From: Staphylococcus sp. ACRSN
GTDB lineage: Bacteria > Bacillota > Bacilli > Staphylococcales > Staphylococcaceae
Assembly (NCBI RefSeq): GCF_022346615.1
Contig: NZ_JAKRNS010000006.1
Span: 141,504-205,503, forward strand
Length of the DNA stretch: 64,000 nt
Direction: 5' to 3'
A program made the translations under genes and the position numbers. Numbering within the stretch: position 1 is the first letter of the stretch; the number at the start of each line of letters is the position of its first letter. Shown here piece after piece: positions 28,100 to 36,932 of the stretch. Under the pieces are notes generated by a model. The model was not told the DNA's origin. It saw only the letters and a program-made list of their open reading frames with translations, and did not search any database.

Positions 28100-29699
28100 T
28101 TGCTTCACCTTCTAAATAATGGGATAGTTGTTGCTCTATTGGTAAGCCTATTTTCGTCTTATGAATATAGTCGTTGAAAATTTCCACTTCTCGTTTCGTT
28201 GCTGAAATTGTCGTTTCATCTACATTTGCAAACACAACATCTTCAAGATATTTTGTTAATGACATCTGCTCTTTCAATGTTGCATATCGTGCTAATATAC
28301 TGATGCCCCATGCACCACCTTCACTGGCATTATTCATAACTGTAATAGGGGCATCCATAGCGGCACTCAGTACTTCTTGTGCAATACGTTTTGTTTTAAA
28401 TATGCCACCGTGTGCAATCAATTTACGTATTTTGATATTTTCATTTTCTTTTAACAAATCCATTCCTATTTTCAATGTACTAAAGGCACTAAAAAGTTGT
28501 GTTTTCATGAAATTACCAAGTGTAAATCGGTGATTCGGTTCTCGAACAAACATTGGATAACCTACTTCTACTTGTGTAATATTCTCTCCGGATACATAGC
28601 CATAAGATAGTAAACCACCTAGGTCATCATCACTATTTAATGACTCACCAAATATTTGTCCGTACAAATCATCAGATGAAAATGTCACTCCCATAGTGTT
28701 AAGCACCTGTTCGAATAAATTCATCCAGGCATTAATTTCTGATGTACAATTATTCGTATGTACCATAGCAACTTCATTACTTGATGGCGTCGCTACAATA
28801 TCTACTTCTGGATAAACATTCTGTAGCGGATCTTCTAAAACTATCATGGCAAATGCACTCGTACCTGCTGAAATATTACCAGATTGCGGCGTAATTGAAT
28901 TCGTTGCAACCATACCTGTACCAGCATCACCTTCTGGTGGGCACATGATACAACCACTTTCCAAATTACCTTTTGGATCTAATAGTCTTGCCCCTTCATC
29001 AGTTAGCAATCCAGCATGTTCACCAGATACTTGAATTTTAGGCAAAAGATTGATTAATGTTTTATCGAAGCCCTTACTTTTAAATAATATATCTGCTTTA
29101 TCTAATAAATCAGTACGATAAATTTGTTTCTCTACATCTACAGGAAACATTCCAGAAGCATCACCAATACCTAACGTTTTCTCACCTGTAAGATACCAAT
29201 GAATATATCCTGATAATGTCGTAATATAATCTACTTTAGCAATATGTGATTCATTATTTAATATCGCTTGATATAAATGTGCAATGCTCCATCTTTCTGG
29301 AATATTAAAATTAAATACATTTCTTAAAGCATCAGCCGCTTCACCTGTATAACTATTTCTCCATGTTCTAAATGGAACAAGTAAATCTTCATGCTCATCG
29401 AACGCTAAATAACCATGCATCATGGCACTAATGCCAATGCTATTGACCTTGCGCAATGTTAAATTAAATCTTTCTTGAAGTTTTTCTGCCATGTCGAGAT
29501 AGCTTTTCTGTAAACCAATCCAAATATCATTTACAGAATATGTCCAATATCCATCTATATAATTATTTTCCCATTCAAAACTTCCGGAAGCTAACGTATT
29601 AAAATCTGCATCCGTTGCGACTGTTTTAATTCTCGTAGATCCCAACTCTATGCCTATTGATATATCTGAACTATCATTGATACGTTTAGGACTTTGCAT
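28068..29699 (-). CDS. araB: Ribulokinase (FGGY family, Gram-positive AraB type)
   Basis: The 543-residue FGGY kinase has GIELGSTRIKTVATD near residue 18, ISAMMHGYLAFDEH near residue 95 and, toward the C-terminus, IAHGGIFKTKRIAQEVL and NNASEGGAWGISILA. It is the AraB type found in lactobacilli and staphylococci and not the classical E. coli type, so its role as ribulokinase rests on operon position. The ATG at 29699 has AAAGAGGTG 6 bases upstream. It is the first gene of the araBDA operon, preceded by a perfect cre site and two AraR boxes. Confidence 0.9.
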   Translation of the reverse strand: MQSPKRINDSSDISIGIELGSTRIKTVATDADFNTLASGSFEWENNYIDGYWTYSVNDIWIGLQKSYLDMAEKLQERFNLTLRKVNSIGISAMMHGYLAFDEHEDLLVPFRTWRNSYTGEAADALRNVFNFNIPERWSIAHLYQAILNNESHIAKVDYITTLSGYIHWYLTGEKTLGIGDASGMFPVDVEKQIYRTDLLDKADILFKSKGFDKTLINLLPKIQVSGEHAGLLTDEGARLLDPKGNLESGCIMCPPEGDAGTGMVATNSITPQSGNISAGTSAFAMIVLEDPLQNVYPEVDIVATPSSNEVAMVHTNNCTSEINAWMNLFEQVLNTMGVTFSSDDLYGQIFGESLNSDDDLGGLLSYGYVSGENITQVEVGYPMFVREPNHRFTLGNFMKTQLFSAFSTLKIGMDLLKENENIKIRKLIAHGGIFKTKRIAQEVLSAAMDAPITVMNNASEGGAWGISILARYATLKEQMSLTKYLEDVVFANVDETTISATKREVEIFNDYIHKTKIGLPIEQQLSHYLEGEANARKIKTRSL

Positions 29700-29714
29700 T
29701 GCAAACACCTCTTT

Positions 29715-29728
29715 TGTAATCGTTTTCA
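29715..29728. promoter_or_regulatory. cre site (CcpA) before araB
   Basis: On the - strand TGAAAACGATTACA matches the 14-base cre consensus at every defined position; it lies just upstream of the araB ribosome site. Confidence 0.85.
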
Positions 29729-29743
29729 TATAAATCATAATTC

Positions 29744-29789
29744 ATTTGTCCGTACATGTCAATATATTATTATTTTTGTCCGTATATAT
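29744..29789. promoter_or_regulatory. Two AraR operator boxes before araB
   Basis: ATTTGTCCGTACATGT (29744-29759) and TTTTGTCCGTATATAT (29774-29789) are repeated exactly 30 bases apart, about three helical turns, which suits cooperative AraR binding. Confidence 0.8.
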
Positions 29790-29822
29790 CAGTGGGTGAA
29801 ATTAACCTCTTCTAAACAAAAA

Positions 29823-29864
29823 GGAGTGGCATAGAAATCTTAAAAAAGATTTTTGGGCCACTCC
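29823..29864 (-). terminator. Terminator of araR
   Basis: The GGAGTGGC/GCCACTCC stem with an inner AAATCTT/AAGATTT stem is followed on the - strand by TTTTTGTTT. It separates araR from araB. Confidence 0.8.
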
Positions 29865-29985
29865 AATAAAGAAATCTATTTTTGAAACACCTTGATTTAA
29901 GGTTATTTCAATTTAATTGCAAAATTTTAAAACAAAAAGATAGTCTGATTTATTAATCATATCTATCCTAATTTTTTATTTCAAT

Positions 29986-31059
29986 TCACTTTACAGAACT
30001 TCTCTCTATAATATAAGTATCAATTAACTCTGAAGGTTGTATTTTCCCTGTTTCTATTGTACTTAGCACCCAATTCGCTGCCTTTTCACCTAATAATTCT
30101 TGTGGGTGTGAAGTTGTGGTAAGATCTACATCTTCTAATTTACTCAATACAGAGTTATCTTCACCAACAATAGACATATCTCTTGGGATTGAAACCCCAC
30201 GTTTTTCTAATTTTTTCATAATATAATACGCAATTTGGTCATTATAACAAACCACTGCCGAAACTTGAATTTGTTTCGACACAACATGTTCTACAAATTG
30301 ATCTAACACAGATAATTTACTTTCCGTATCATATGTATAAATGTATTCACTTTTAAATACTTTATTGTCTTTTTCAAAAGCATTAAAATAACCTTTCATA
30401 CGTAACTTACCTTGATTATCATCAATCTTTGTAATTAAAGCTATATTGTCATGACCTTTATCGATTAGATACTTTGTAGCTAGATGGCCGGATTTAATAT
30501 CGTCGATTGCAATATATGGTAAATTTAGTTCTTCATATTGGGCATTAATAGATAAAATAGGAATATTTCGTTGTTTAAATAATGAATAATACGACAAATT
30601 TGGATTATAGACATTACTTTTTGTCGGTTCCACAATTAAACCTTTAATACCTTGGTTTAGCATCATTTCTAAACATTGTCGCTCATCTACATGATTATTA
30701 TTCGTACTCGCCAAAATTAATGAGTAGCCATTTTCTCTTAAAACCGTCTCAATGCCACGTATAATACTTGGAAAGATATAGTCAGATAAATATGTCACAA
30801 TTAGCCCAATCTTTTTTGAGTTATTATTTTTTTCAGTATTTAAAAATTCATAACTAACATATGATCCCGAACCTTTTCTTTTGTTAATATAACCATCAGT
30901 AACGAGCAAATCCATAGCTTGTCGTATTGTATAACGACTCACACTATATCTGTTTTGAAATTCTTTTTCAGTAGGTAGTAAAGAGCCTACTTGAAATTCT
31001 TTATTAATAATTTTATTTTTGATTTCATCTGCGATTACTTGATATTTAGGCTTATTCAT
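29986..31059 (-). CDS. araR: AraR, GntR/LacI-type arabinose repressor
   Basis: The 357-residue protein has an N-terminal GntR winged HTH (YQVIADEIKNKIINKEFQVG, then LLPTEKEFQNRYSVSRYTIRQ) fused to a LacI/ribose-binding-type effector domain (KKIGLIVTYLSDYIFPSIIRG onward). This fusion is the hallmark of AraR. It represses araBDA and the transporter, and arabinose releases it. The ATG at 31059 has TAGGAGAT 8 bases before; a TTG at 31068 falls too close. An AraR-like box in its own upstream region suggests autoregulation. Confidence 0.95.
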   Translation of the reverse strand: MNKPKYQVIADEIKNKIINKEFQVGSLLPTEKEFQNRYSVSRYTIRQAMDLLVTDGYINKRKGSGSYVSYEFLNTEKNNNSKKIGLIVTYLSDYIFPSIIRGIETVLRENGYSLILASTNNNHVDERQCLEMMLNQGIKGLIVEPTKSNVYNPNLSYYSLFKQRNIPILSINAQYEELNLPYIAIDDIKSGHLATKYLIDKGHDNIALITKIDDNQGKLRMKGYFNAFEKDNKVFKSEYIYTYDTESKLSVLDQFVEHVVSKQIQVSAVVCYNDQIAYYIMKKLEKRGVSIPRDMSIVGEDNSVLSKLEDVDLTTTSHPQELLGEKAANWVLSTIETGKIQPSELIDTYIIERSSVK

Positions 31060-31112
31060 AAAATACAATCTCCTAGTTCTAACGATATGTGCTTATTTAT
31101 TGTTAGTATATC

Positions 31113-31128
31113 ATACAACCGTACAATT
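31113..31128. promoter_or_regulatory. AraR-like box before araR
   Basis: ATACAACCGTACAATT resembles the complement of the two araB boxes (AATTGTACGGTTGTAT) and lies ~55 bases upstream of the araR start. Confidence 0.55.
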
Positions 31129-31193
31129 CAATTTATTTCAAAAACCACATTTTTATAATGCTTTTTTGTGATTAAGTATATTAACTTTCTAAA

Positions 31194-32066
31194 TTATTGA
31201 ATGTTATATGTTTCCATAACTTTTCTATAGATTTTTGATTTCTTATAACTACTTAATTTTGCATGCTTTGTCATATCATATAAATTTCTTCGTACTTCCT
31301 CTAGTAGCCCTTGATACGTTTTTATAGTTAACACTATGATTGGTTTTATATCCGTATCGTACAAGTACAAATGATTCAACACACGTGCAAACTTGTTTTC
31401 AATTGCTTTGGCATAATTCTCCCATAAATGTGCATAATTTGGTGTCACACCATTATAATAAATTGTATCCAAATCAACGTTATAGAAATCAAGTTGCTCT
31501 GTGCATAGATAAACACGTTCATCGCTATAATCTTTACCTACATTTCTTAAAATTTTTGTAAGTTGGATTGCCTTCCCCATCTCAATACTCATTGTTTTAG
31601 TTTCATCAATCAAAGATGAATTGGATTGTTCATGAGTGAAAATAGGATTAAGTAATTCCCCAACTACACCACTAGCACCATAACAGTAGTCCATTAATTG
31701 CTGGTCTGTATCATTTATAGAAAATAAAAAATCATCTTCAATCGTTTGAAGTAAAGTTTCAAAAGGGAACTTCGCCAAGTTATATGAATTAATTGTTTTA
31801 GCCAATGGTCTCATTATTTTGGCATTACTATGAAATTTTTTAGTTTCACCCTTATAAATTTGTTGTATATCTATTTTGATATTATTTAAATATGCTATAT
31901 CTTTGTGGACTCTTATACACGCATCAACACTATAATAAAATGCATAGATAGACCAAAGTGCATTACGTTTATTTTCCTCTACCTGATCAAAGGTGTTGGC
32001 AAATGCTTTAGCGTGATGCTTCGTTAGTTTTTGACAATACTTATAATCTTTTTGTAAGTTCCCCAT
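31194..32066 (-). CDS. Squalene/phytoene synthase-family protein (CrtM-like) with altered catalytic motifs
   Basis: The 290-residue protein aligns by motif with staphylococcal dehydrosqualene synthase CrtM, with SIYAFYYSVDACIR at residues 39-52 and LTKILRNVGKDYSDERVYL at about 169-187. In CrtM the first motif is DDSID and the second DVGED, with aspartates binding magnesium and farnesyl diphosphate. Here residue 48 is Asp but 49 is Ala and 52 is Arg, and the first Asp of the second motif is Asn175. The Arg before the first motif is Tyr45. No crtN, crtO, crtP or crtQ lies nearby. The ATG at 32066 follows AAGGTG. It may be inactive or have another substrate. Confidence 0.75.
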   Translation of the reverse strand: MGNLQKDYKYCQKLTKHHAKAFANTFDQVEENKRNALWSIYAFYYSVDACIRVHKDIAYLNNIKIDIQQIYKGETKKFHSNAKIMRPLAKTINSYNLAKFPFETLLQTIEDDFLFSINDTDQQLMDYCYGASGVVGELLNPIFTHEQSNSSLIDETKTMSIEMGKAIQLTKILRNVGKDYSDERVYLCTEQLDFYNVDLDTIYYNGVTPNYAHLWENYAKAIENKFARVLNHLYLYDTDIKPIIVLTIKTYQGLLEEVRRNLYDMTKHAKLSSYKKSKIYRKVMETYNIQ

Positions 32067-32268
32067 ATTTACACACCTTAAGTTAGTTAATATATCAACA
32101 TGGTTCATGAGATATTATAGTTGTAAAAAAACATTCTGAATTCATTACGCATATTTCTATAGCTTTGTTTTTATAATTACCCCTTTTCTTTAGCGTTTAT
32201 GTATAGTTACTTTTGTTCAACTTTGCATCAGTCATTTTCAAGTGCTTTTTATTTAAAGCATCATAAAA

Positions 32269-32305
32269 AGTGCACACCAGGTATGATAATCCCCTAGCAT
32301 GCACT
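32269..32305 (-). terminator. Terminator of the PadR-monooxygenase operon
   Basis: The AGTGCA/TGCACT stem is extended by GG/CC, and on the - strand is followed by TTTTTAT. Confidence 0.7.
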
Positions 32306-32318
32306 GAATTCAAATATT

Positions 32319-33449
32319 TTATTGTAGTGGTGAAAACATGTCACCCAACTTTTTAGCTGCTTGTTCAGAAAACATCAATTCTAAATTACTTTGAGAATCA
32401 TATGCACTGTTGCTAGAAATTTCGTACATTGCGCGCTCATAATTTTCAATAATTTCAGGTTGATTCTCATATTGATCTAATGATTTAACAAATAAATAAG
32501 CATCATAAAGTGCCATATTCACACCTTCACCAGCAAACGGACTCATCAAATGTGCCGCATCACCGATGAGTGTTATAGATTGATTCGTTGACCATTTAAA
32601 GCCAATCGGTAGTCTATATATTCTTCTAAACAATACTCTGTCACTCATATTATGAATATAATTTAATAATTGCTCATCCCATTGTTCAAAGTCACTTAAT
32701 AAACGTGCTTGTAATCCATTATGCGACAATAGTTTATAAGCATCTAATTCAGATTCTGTCATTCTATATGATACATAGACCTTAATACTATCATCACCAT
32801 TTAATTGTGCTAACAAACCTTTATCTTGCGCTAATGCCATCATTTTCCCATTTTTATTATATTTTAATAATTCAGGATGCTCTTCACTTATATTTTCAAT
32901 ATTTATTTCAATCATACTGATACCTGTGTATACAATATCTGTGTCAGATAAATACGTACGTACTTTTGAGAAAGCACCGTCAGAACCAATAACATAATTA
33001 AATTTTTCAGAATAGCCATTAGAAAATGACACTTCACAATCGCCATTTTTTAATTGTTCCATTCTATCAAATTGATAGTCATACTTGATTGATGTTGGGT
33101 CGATGTGACTACGAATTAAATCACATAACGCTCCACGATCAATTTCGGGTCTATCACCTTGACCATCTGCATCATCTTCATAATGTACTTTTCCAGTTGA
33201 ATCAACAATCTTTGTATCTTCACCTTCAAATCGCGCAAGTTTATTAAATTCATCAATAAGTCCTGCTTCTTTTAAAGGTACCTGTCCTGTATCTCCATGT
33301 ATATCTAATGATCCGCCTTGTGACTCGTGATTGTGACCATCAGACTTTTCAAAAATAGTAAACTGATAACCACGTTGTTGAAGTAACAGTCCTAGCATTA
33401 AACCACCAGGACCACCACCAATAATAGCTATCTTGCTATTTTTTGCCAC
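32319..33449 (-). CDS. FAD-dependent monooxygenase (TetX-like)
   Basis: The 376-residue class A flavoprotein has the FAD-binding IAIIGGGPGGLMLGLLLQQR near the start, YVIGSDGAFSKVR mid-protein (the DG motif) and LIGDAAHLMSPFAGEGVNMA near residue 285 (GD motif). Such enzymes hydroxylate aromatic or drug-like compounds using NADPH; TetX is one relative. Substrate prediction is not possible from sequence alone. The start is GTG at 33449, after AAGGTGAGGTG. It is cotranscribed with the PadR regulator 16 bases upstream, which suggests induction by its toxic substrate. Confidence 0.87.
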   Translation of the reverse strand: MAKNSKIAIIGGGPGGLMLGLLLQQRGYQFTIFEKSDGHNHESQGGSLDIHGDTGQVPLKEAGLIDEFNKLARFEGEDTKIVDSTGKVHYEDDADGQGDRPEIDRGALCDLIRSHIDPTSIKYDYQFDRMEQLKNGDCEVSFSNGYSEKFNYVIGSDGAFSKVRTYLSDTDIVYTGISMIEINIENISEEHPELLKYNKNGKMMALAQDKGLLAQLNGDDSIKVYVSYRMTESELDAYKLLSHNGLQARLLSDFEQWDEQLLNYIHNMSDRVLFRRIYRLPIGFKWSTNQSITLIGDAAHLMSPFAGEGVNMALYDAYLFVKSLDQYENQPEIIENYERAMYEISSNSAYDSQSNLELMFSEQAAKKLGDMFSPLQ

Positions 33450-33465
33450 TTACAAACACCTCACC

Positions 33466-34041
33466 TTAATATAAATCTTCTAATTCTTTTTTCGTACGTT
33501 CTACAAATTCATTAAACTTACGTTTTTTATCTTCATCATTAAAAGATGCTTTACTTTTCATCATAAATGTTCTAAACAAATCTTGTAATTGTTCACGAGA
33601 TGCTTGCATTTTATCAAAATCCATATGCTTTAAATGTTCCATTCTATTTAACATTGTATCGTCCATATTTTCATTTAAAAATGCCTGACCTTCATCTGTA
33701 ATTGTATAAACTTTCTTTTTACCTTCTTTTGAAATCGAAACAAATTCTCTATCCTCTAACATCTGTAGTATCGGATACACTGATCCTGGACTCGGTGAAT
33801 AAAATCCTTTGAATTGCTCCTCTAAATCTTTAATAATTTGATATCCATGTTTTGAATCTTGTTGTAACATTTTTAAAATCACAAATTGTAAATTACCTTT
33901 TTTGAAAAATCTTTCCTTACCCATTGCTGCCATCGCACGAGGGTCAAACCCCTCCATACCTTTTCCAAATCCAAAATCTTCTTTATCCATCATTTTGTGT
34001 GCAAAGTGATGATGTCTTTTATGAAAATGTCTTCTAAACAT
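33466..34041 (-). CDS. PadR-family transcriptional repressor
   Basis: The 191-residue protein has an unusual His-, Met- and Phe-rich N-terminal extension (about 45 residues, including HKRHHHFAHKMMDKEDFGFG) before the PadR winged helix (FVILKMLQQDSKHGYQIIKD, then PSPGSVYPILQMLEDRE, residues ~50-100) and a C-terminal coiled-coil dimer segment. PadR repressors sense phenolics or drugs. The extension might bind metal, but that is inference. Three palindromes lie just upstream, so it probably represses itself and the monooxygenase. AAAGGAAG precedes the ATG. Confidence 0.92.
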   Translation of the reverse strand: MFRRHFHKRHHHFAHKMMDKEDFGFGKGMEGFDPRAMAAMGKERFFKKGNLQFVILKMLQQDSKHGYQIIKDLEEQFKGFYSPSPGSVYPILQMLEDREFVSISKEGKKKVYTITDEGQAFLNENMDDTMLNRMEHLKHMDFDKMQASREQLQDLFRTFMMKSKASFNDEDKKRKFNEFVERTKKELEDLY

Positions 34042-34062
34042 AATTATCTTCCTTTCTTATTT

Positions 34063-34113
34063 CGATATATCGAAAGTATAAACGATATATCGAAATAAGT
34101 CAACGATATATCG
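34063..34113. promoter_or_regulatory. Three phased CGATATATCG palindromes before padR
   Basis: Identical 10-base palindromes at 34063-34072, 34083-34092 and 34104-34113 are spaced 20 and 21 bases apart, two helical turns. A weaker TGATATATCA lies at 34182. They are strong candidates for PadR autoregulatory operators. Confidence 0.8.
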
Positions 34114-34224
34114 CTATAAATTTATTGATAGTTACTTCCATTGCTTTAAATTGTTGTTATGTCAGTATTTCTAAAACCCTTTGATATATCATTCTATGCT
34201 TAGTAAATAAATATTAAGTAAAAA

Positions 34225-34269
34225 AACAGCACTTAAATGAATTCTTTTGAAATTCATTTAAGTGCTGTT
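34225..34269 (-). terminator. Terminator of the 2-oxoacid decarboxylase gene
   Basis: A perfect 19-bp stem (AACAGCACTTAAATGAATT and complement) with a 7-base loop; on the - strand it is followed by a T run. Confidence 0.9.
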
Positions 34270-34315
34270 TTATATAAATTAATATTTGATATTCATTCTA
34301 ATAATGCATCATTTT

Positions 34316-35959
34316 TTAACCATTTTGTTTGGCAAAAGCTTTACCTATTTCATTTAATTTTTCTGGAGCGTCATGCATTCCCATCTTAACTTCTATTACA
34401 TGCATACGATTAGAATCAATGTTAATTTGATCAAATGCTTGTTGTAATGTTTCACTTGAATCTACATCATGGACAGATACTGTTTTTTCTCCACCAAAAA
34501 CGGTAGGTAATAATTTGTAATTCCACATTGCAATATCATTGTACAATGCATTTTCTCCATGTATTTTACGTTCGACTGTATAACCATCATTATTAATAAT
34601 AAATATAATCGGTGTTTGTTTTAATTTAATCATAGTGGCAATTTCTTGAACCGTTAGTTGTAATGAGCCATCACCGATGAGTAGCACGTTACGACGTTTG
34701 GGATCAGCTAATTGGGTACCTAATGTTGAAGGTAATGTATATCCAATAGACCCCCAAAGTGGTTGTCCTATAAATTGATTTTCTTTAGCCAAAGCAAGGT
34801 CATACGCTCCGAAGAATGATGTACCTTGTTCAGCAATGATGATGTCATCATTTTGTATAAAATCTTGCATCATTTTAAAGTATGTTTCTTGAGTTAATGG
34901 CTTATTATTTAATATATAGTTGTGAGTTACTGGCTGTTTGAATTTAGGAAAATCAGCATGATTATGGTAATCAATTGTTTGAAGTCCAGTTATTAAATCA
35001 TATAAAGTAACTTCACTATTTCGTGTTTCATTCATTTTAAAATTGTGATGATTTAACATGATGACATCATCTAAATCAAATTGATATGAAAATCCTGATG
35101 TCGCAGAGTCAGTTAATTTAGCACCAATATTTAATATTGCATCACTATTATCTACATAATTTTTAATATTTTCATCAGCTATTGCACCATCATAGATTCC
35201 CATATAATAAGGATTTTCTTCATTAAATGCGCCTTTACCTAAAGATAGTTGTGCAACTGGTATACCTGTTTGATTTACAAATTGTTCTAATGCTTCGTGT
35301 AATCCAAAGCTATTTATTTCATGACCCGTGATGATTACTGGTTGATCCGCACTATTTAGTTTGGATTTCACCATTTCTATATATGGTGTCACGTATTTAA
35401 TCTCATTTTGCTTATAGCGATACGTTTCTGATACTTCAATTTCAATTGCTGCAACATCAATTGGCAAGTGAATATGCACAGGTCTTCGCTCATTTATTGC
35501 TGCATCAATGACTCTTGGAATTTCTTTTTGTGCATTTTCTTCAGTAATATATGCTTGTGCTGTCGTAATTGGTTCATACATTTTACGATAATCATCAAAC
35601 GTTCCTTCTCCTAAGGAATGATGTACGTATTTACCAGAATGTTCAACTTTTTGTGTTGGTGCACCTGTGATTTGAATTACAGGTACGCGTTCTGCATAAG
35701 CACCAGCAATACCATTAACTGCACTTAGTTCTCCCACACCAAATGTCGTTACCATCGCACTGATTCCTTTTACTCTTGCATAGCCGTCTGCTGCATAACT
35801 TGCATTTAACTCGTTGGTATTACCAACCCATTCCATATCATCTCTATCGATAATATCGTCTAAAAAGGTTAAGTTAAAGTCTCCTGGAACACCAAATATC
35901 TTATCTACGCCAACATTACTAATACAGTCCATTAAATATTGTCCAATTCGTCTTCTCAT
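34316..35959 (-). CDS. ipdC: Thiamin diphosphate-dependent indolepyruvate/2-oxoacid decarboxylase
   Basis: The 547-residue enzyme is homologous to IpdC/KdcA and decarboxylates indole-3-pyruvate or branched 2-oxoacids to aldehydes. Motifs are GNTNELNASYAADGYAR (the catalytic Glu that activates thiamin), KYVHHSLGEG (the paired His of pyruvate-decarboxylase-like enzymes) and GDGSLQLTVQEIATMIKLK with INNDGYTVE (the ThDP/Mg motif). GGGG before the ATG serves as ribosome site. It is monocistronic with its own terminator. The MarR gene lies upstream on the same strand, and an inverted repeat at 36022 may be its operator. The in vivo substrate is uncertain. Confidence 0.9.
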   Translation of the reverse strand: MRRRIGQYLMDCISNVGVDKIFGVPGDFNLTFLDDIIDRDDMEWVGNTNELNASYAADGYARVKGISAMVTTFGVGELSAVNGIAGAYAERVPVIQITGAPTQKVEHSGKYVHHSLGEGTFDDYRKMYEPITTAQAYITEENAQKEIPRVIDAAINERRPVHIHLPIDVAAIEIEVSETYRYKQNEIKYVTPYIEMVKSKLNSADQPVIITGHEINSFGLHEALEQFVNQTGIPVAQLSLGKGAFNEENPYYMGIYDGAIADENIKNYVDNSDAILNIGAKLTDSATSGFSYQFDLDDVIMLNHHNFKMNETRNSEVTLYDLITGLQTIDYHNHADFPKFKQPVTHNYILNNKPLTQETYFKMMQDFIQNDDIIIAEQGTSFFGAYDLALAKENQFIGQPLWGSIGYTLPSTLGTQLADPKRRNVLLIGDGSLQLTVQEIATMIKLKQTPIIFIINNDGYTVERKIHGENALYNDIAMWNYKLLPTVFGGEKTVSVHDVDSSETLQQAFDQINIDSNRMHVIEVKMGMHDAPEKLNEIGKAFAKQNG

Positions 35960-36021
35960 AATTCATTTCCCCTTTTCTCTTTTTGAATTACACCTCCAAA
36001 TTAACTGATACAAATAAAAAG

Positions 36022-36036
36022 GTCAACTATATTGAC
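36022..36036. promoter_or_regulatory. Inverted repeat before ipdC
   Basis: GTCAA-N5-TTGAC lies ~65 bases upstream of ipdC. It could be the binding site of a dimeric repressor, perhaps the adjacent MarR protein. Confidence 0.4.
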
Positions 36037-36101
36037 TTATTATCCCTTTTTATACATAGATAAAATACTTTAATAAAAACAAAACTTTTTCAAATTAAAA
36101 A

Positions 36102-36132
36102 AGGCTAAGACATTAATATCATGTCTTAACCT
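36102..36132 (-). terminator. Terminator of the marR-like gene
   Basis: AGGCTAAGACAT/ATGTCTTAACCT stem with one mismatch; the A-rich left flank is a T tract on the - strand. The first 17 bases recur at 44701. Confidence 0.7.
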
Positions 36133-36290
36133 GTGTCATCATTTAAGTGTCAGTTAACCGAATTTAATAAATATATTTCAAATCTAATAGTTATTGTATT
36201 ATTAGAAAAAAGAAATTTTTAAAATTTGTTTTCCGTCTTATTCCTTAGTATTTAAAATTAAAGATCTAATCTTACAAGTTGGTTATTCAC

Positions 36291-36749
36291 TTACTCGTTC
36301 TTTTCATATTCATTTTTAAGATGCTTTATATCTTCATAACCATCTCTATATGATGCAAATTCTTCCATAATTGCATACCAATCATTTCCAACTTTTTTTT
36401 GAATGTCTTGAAATAAGTCGTTTTGCGCTTTATTCAATTCCCTTACAAGTTTCGTTCCTTTATCCGTAGCATATAATGCTTTAACACGTTTGTCGTGTTC
36501 CATTTGTTTTTCGATAATATAAGATTCATCTTTAAGTTTTTTTAATGCTGCATGACTGCCTTGTTTTGAAATCTCCATACTTTTCAATAAATCTTTTATC
36601 GTAATTCCCGGCACCTTGTCTATAAAAAATAAGAACCTATGGTGTTGACGATTGAGCCCATATGATTCAATAATTTCGTCAGCAGTGTTTATAAATGTTT
36701 TATATGCAAAATAAAACAACAGATTTTCATAATCATTATTTCCTTGCAT
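36291..36749 (-). CDS. MarR-family transcriptional regulator
   Basis: The 152-residue winged-helix protein has HRFLFFIDKVPGITIKDLLKS near residue 37 and the recognition helix region SMEISKQGSHAALKKLKDES, then the wing (YIIEKQMEHDKRVKALYATD). It is cytosolic and dimeric by family. The candidate target is ipdC downstream, or itself; neither is proven. AAAGGAAGG precedes the ATG. Confidence 0.88.
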   Translation of the reverse strand: MQGNNDYENLLFYFAYKTFINTADEIIESYGLNRQHHRFLFFIDKVPGITIKDLLKSMEISKQGSHAALKKLKDESYIIEKQMEHDKRVKALYATDKGTKLVRELNKAQNDLFQDIQKKVGNDWYAIMEEFASYRDGYEDIKHLKNEYEKNE

Positions 36750-36845
36750 GATTTACCTTCCTTTATATTATTTTTCTCCTCTTAATAGTAAAATTTATCC
36801 ATCTATTTTTATCGCTCATCCCGATTTCAATCTTATAAATGTAAA

Positions 36846-36878
36846 AAGACTAACAAAAGTCATTACCATGCTAGTCTT
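36846..36878 (-). terminator. Probable terminator of the TDT transporter gene
   Basis: AAGACTA/TAGTCTT stem with a 19-base loop; on the - strand it is followed by TTTTTAC. Confidence 0.55.
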
Positions 36879-36932
36879 CATCATCTTCACTTTACATAAT
36901 TAAAATACTCTTATTCATATTTTATTACAATA

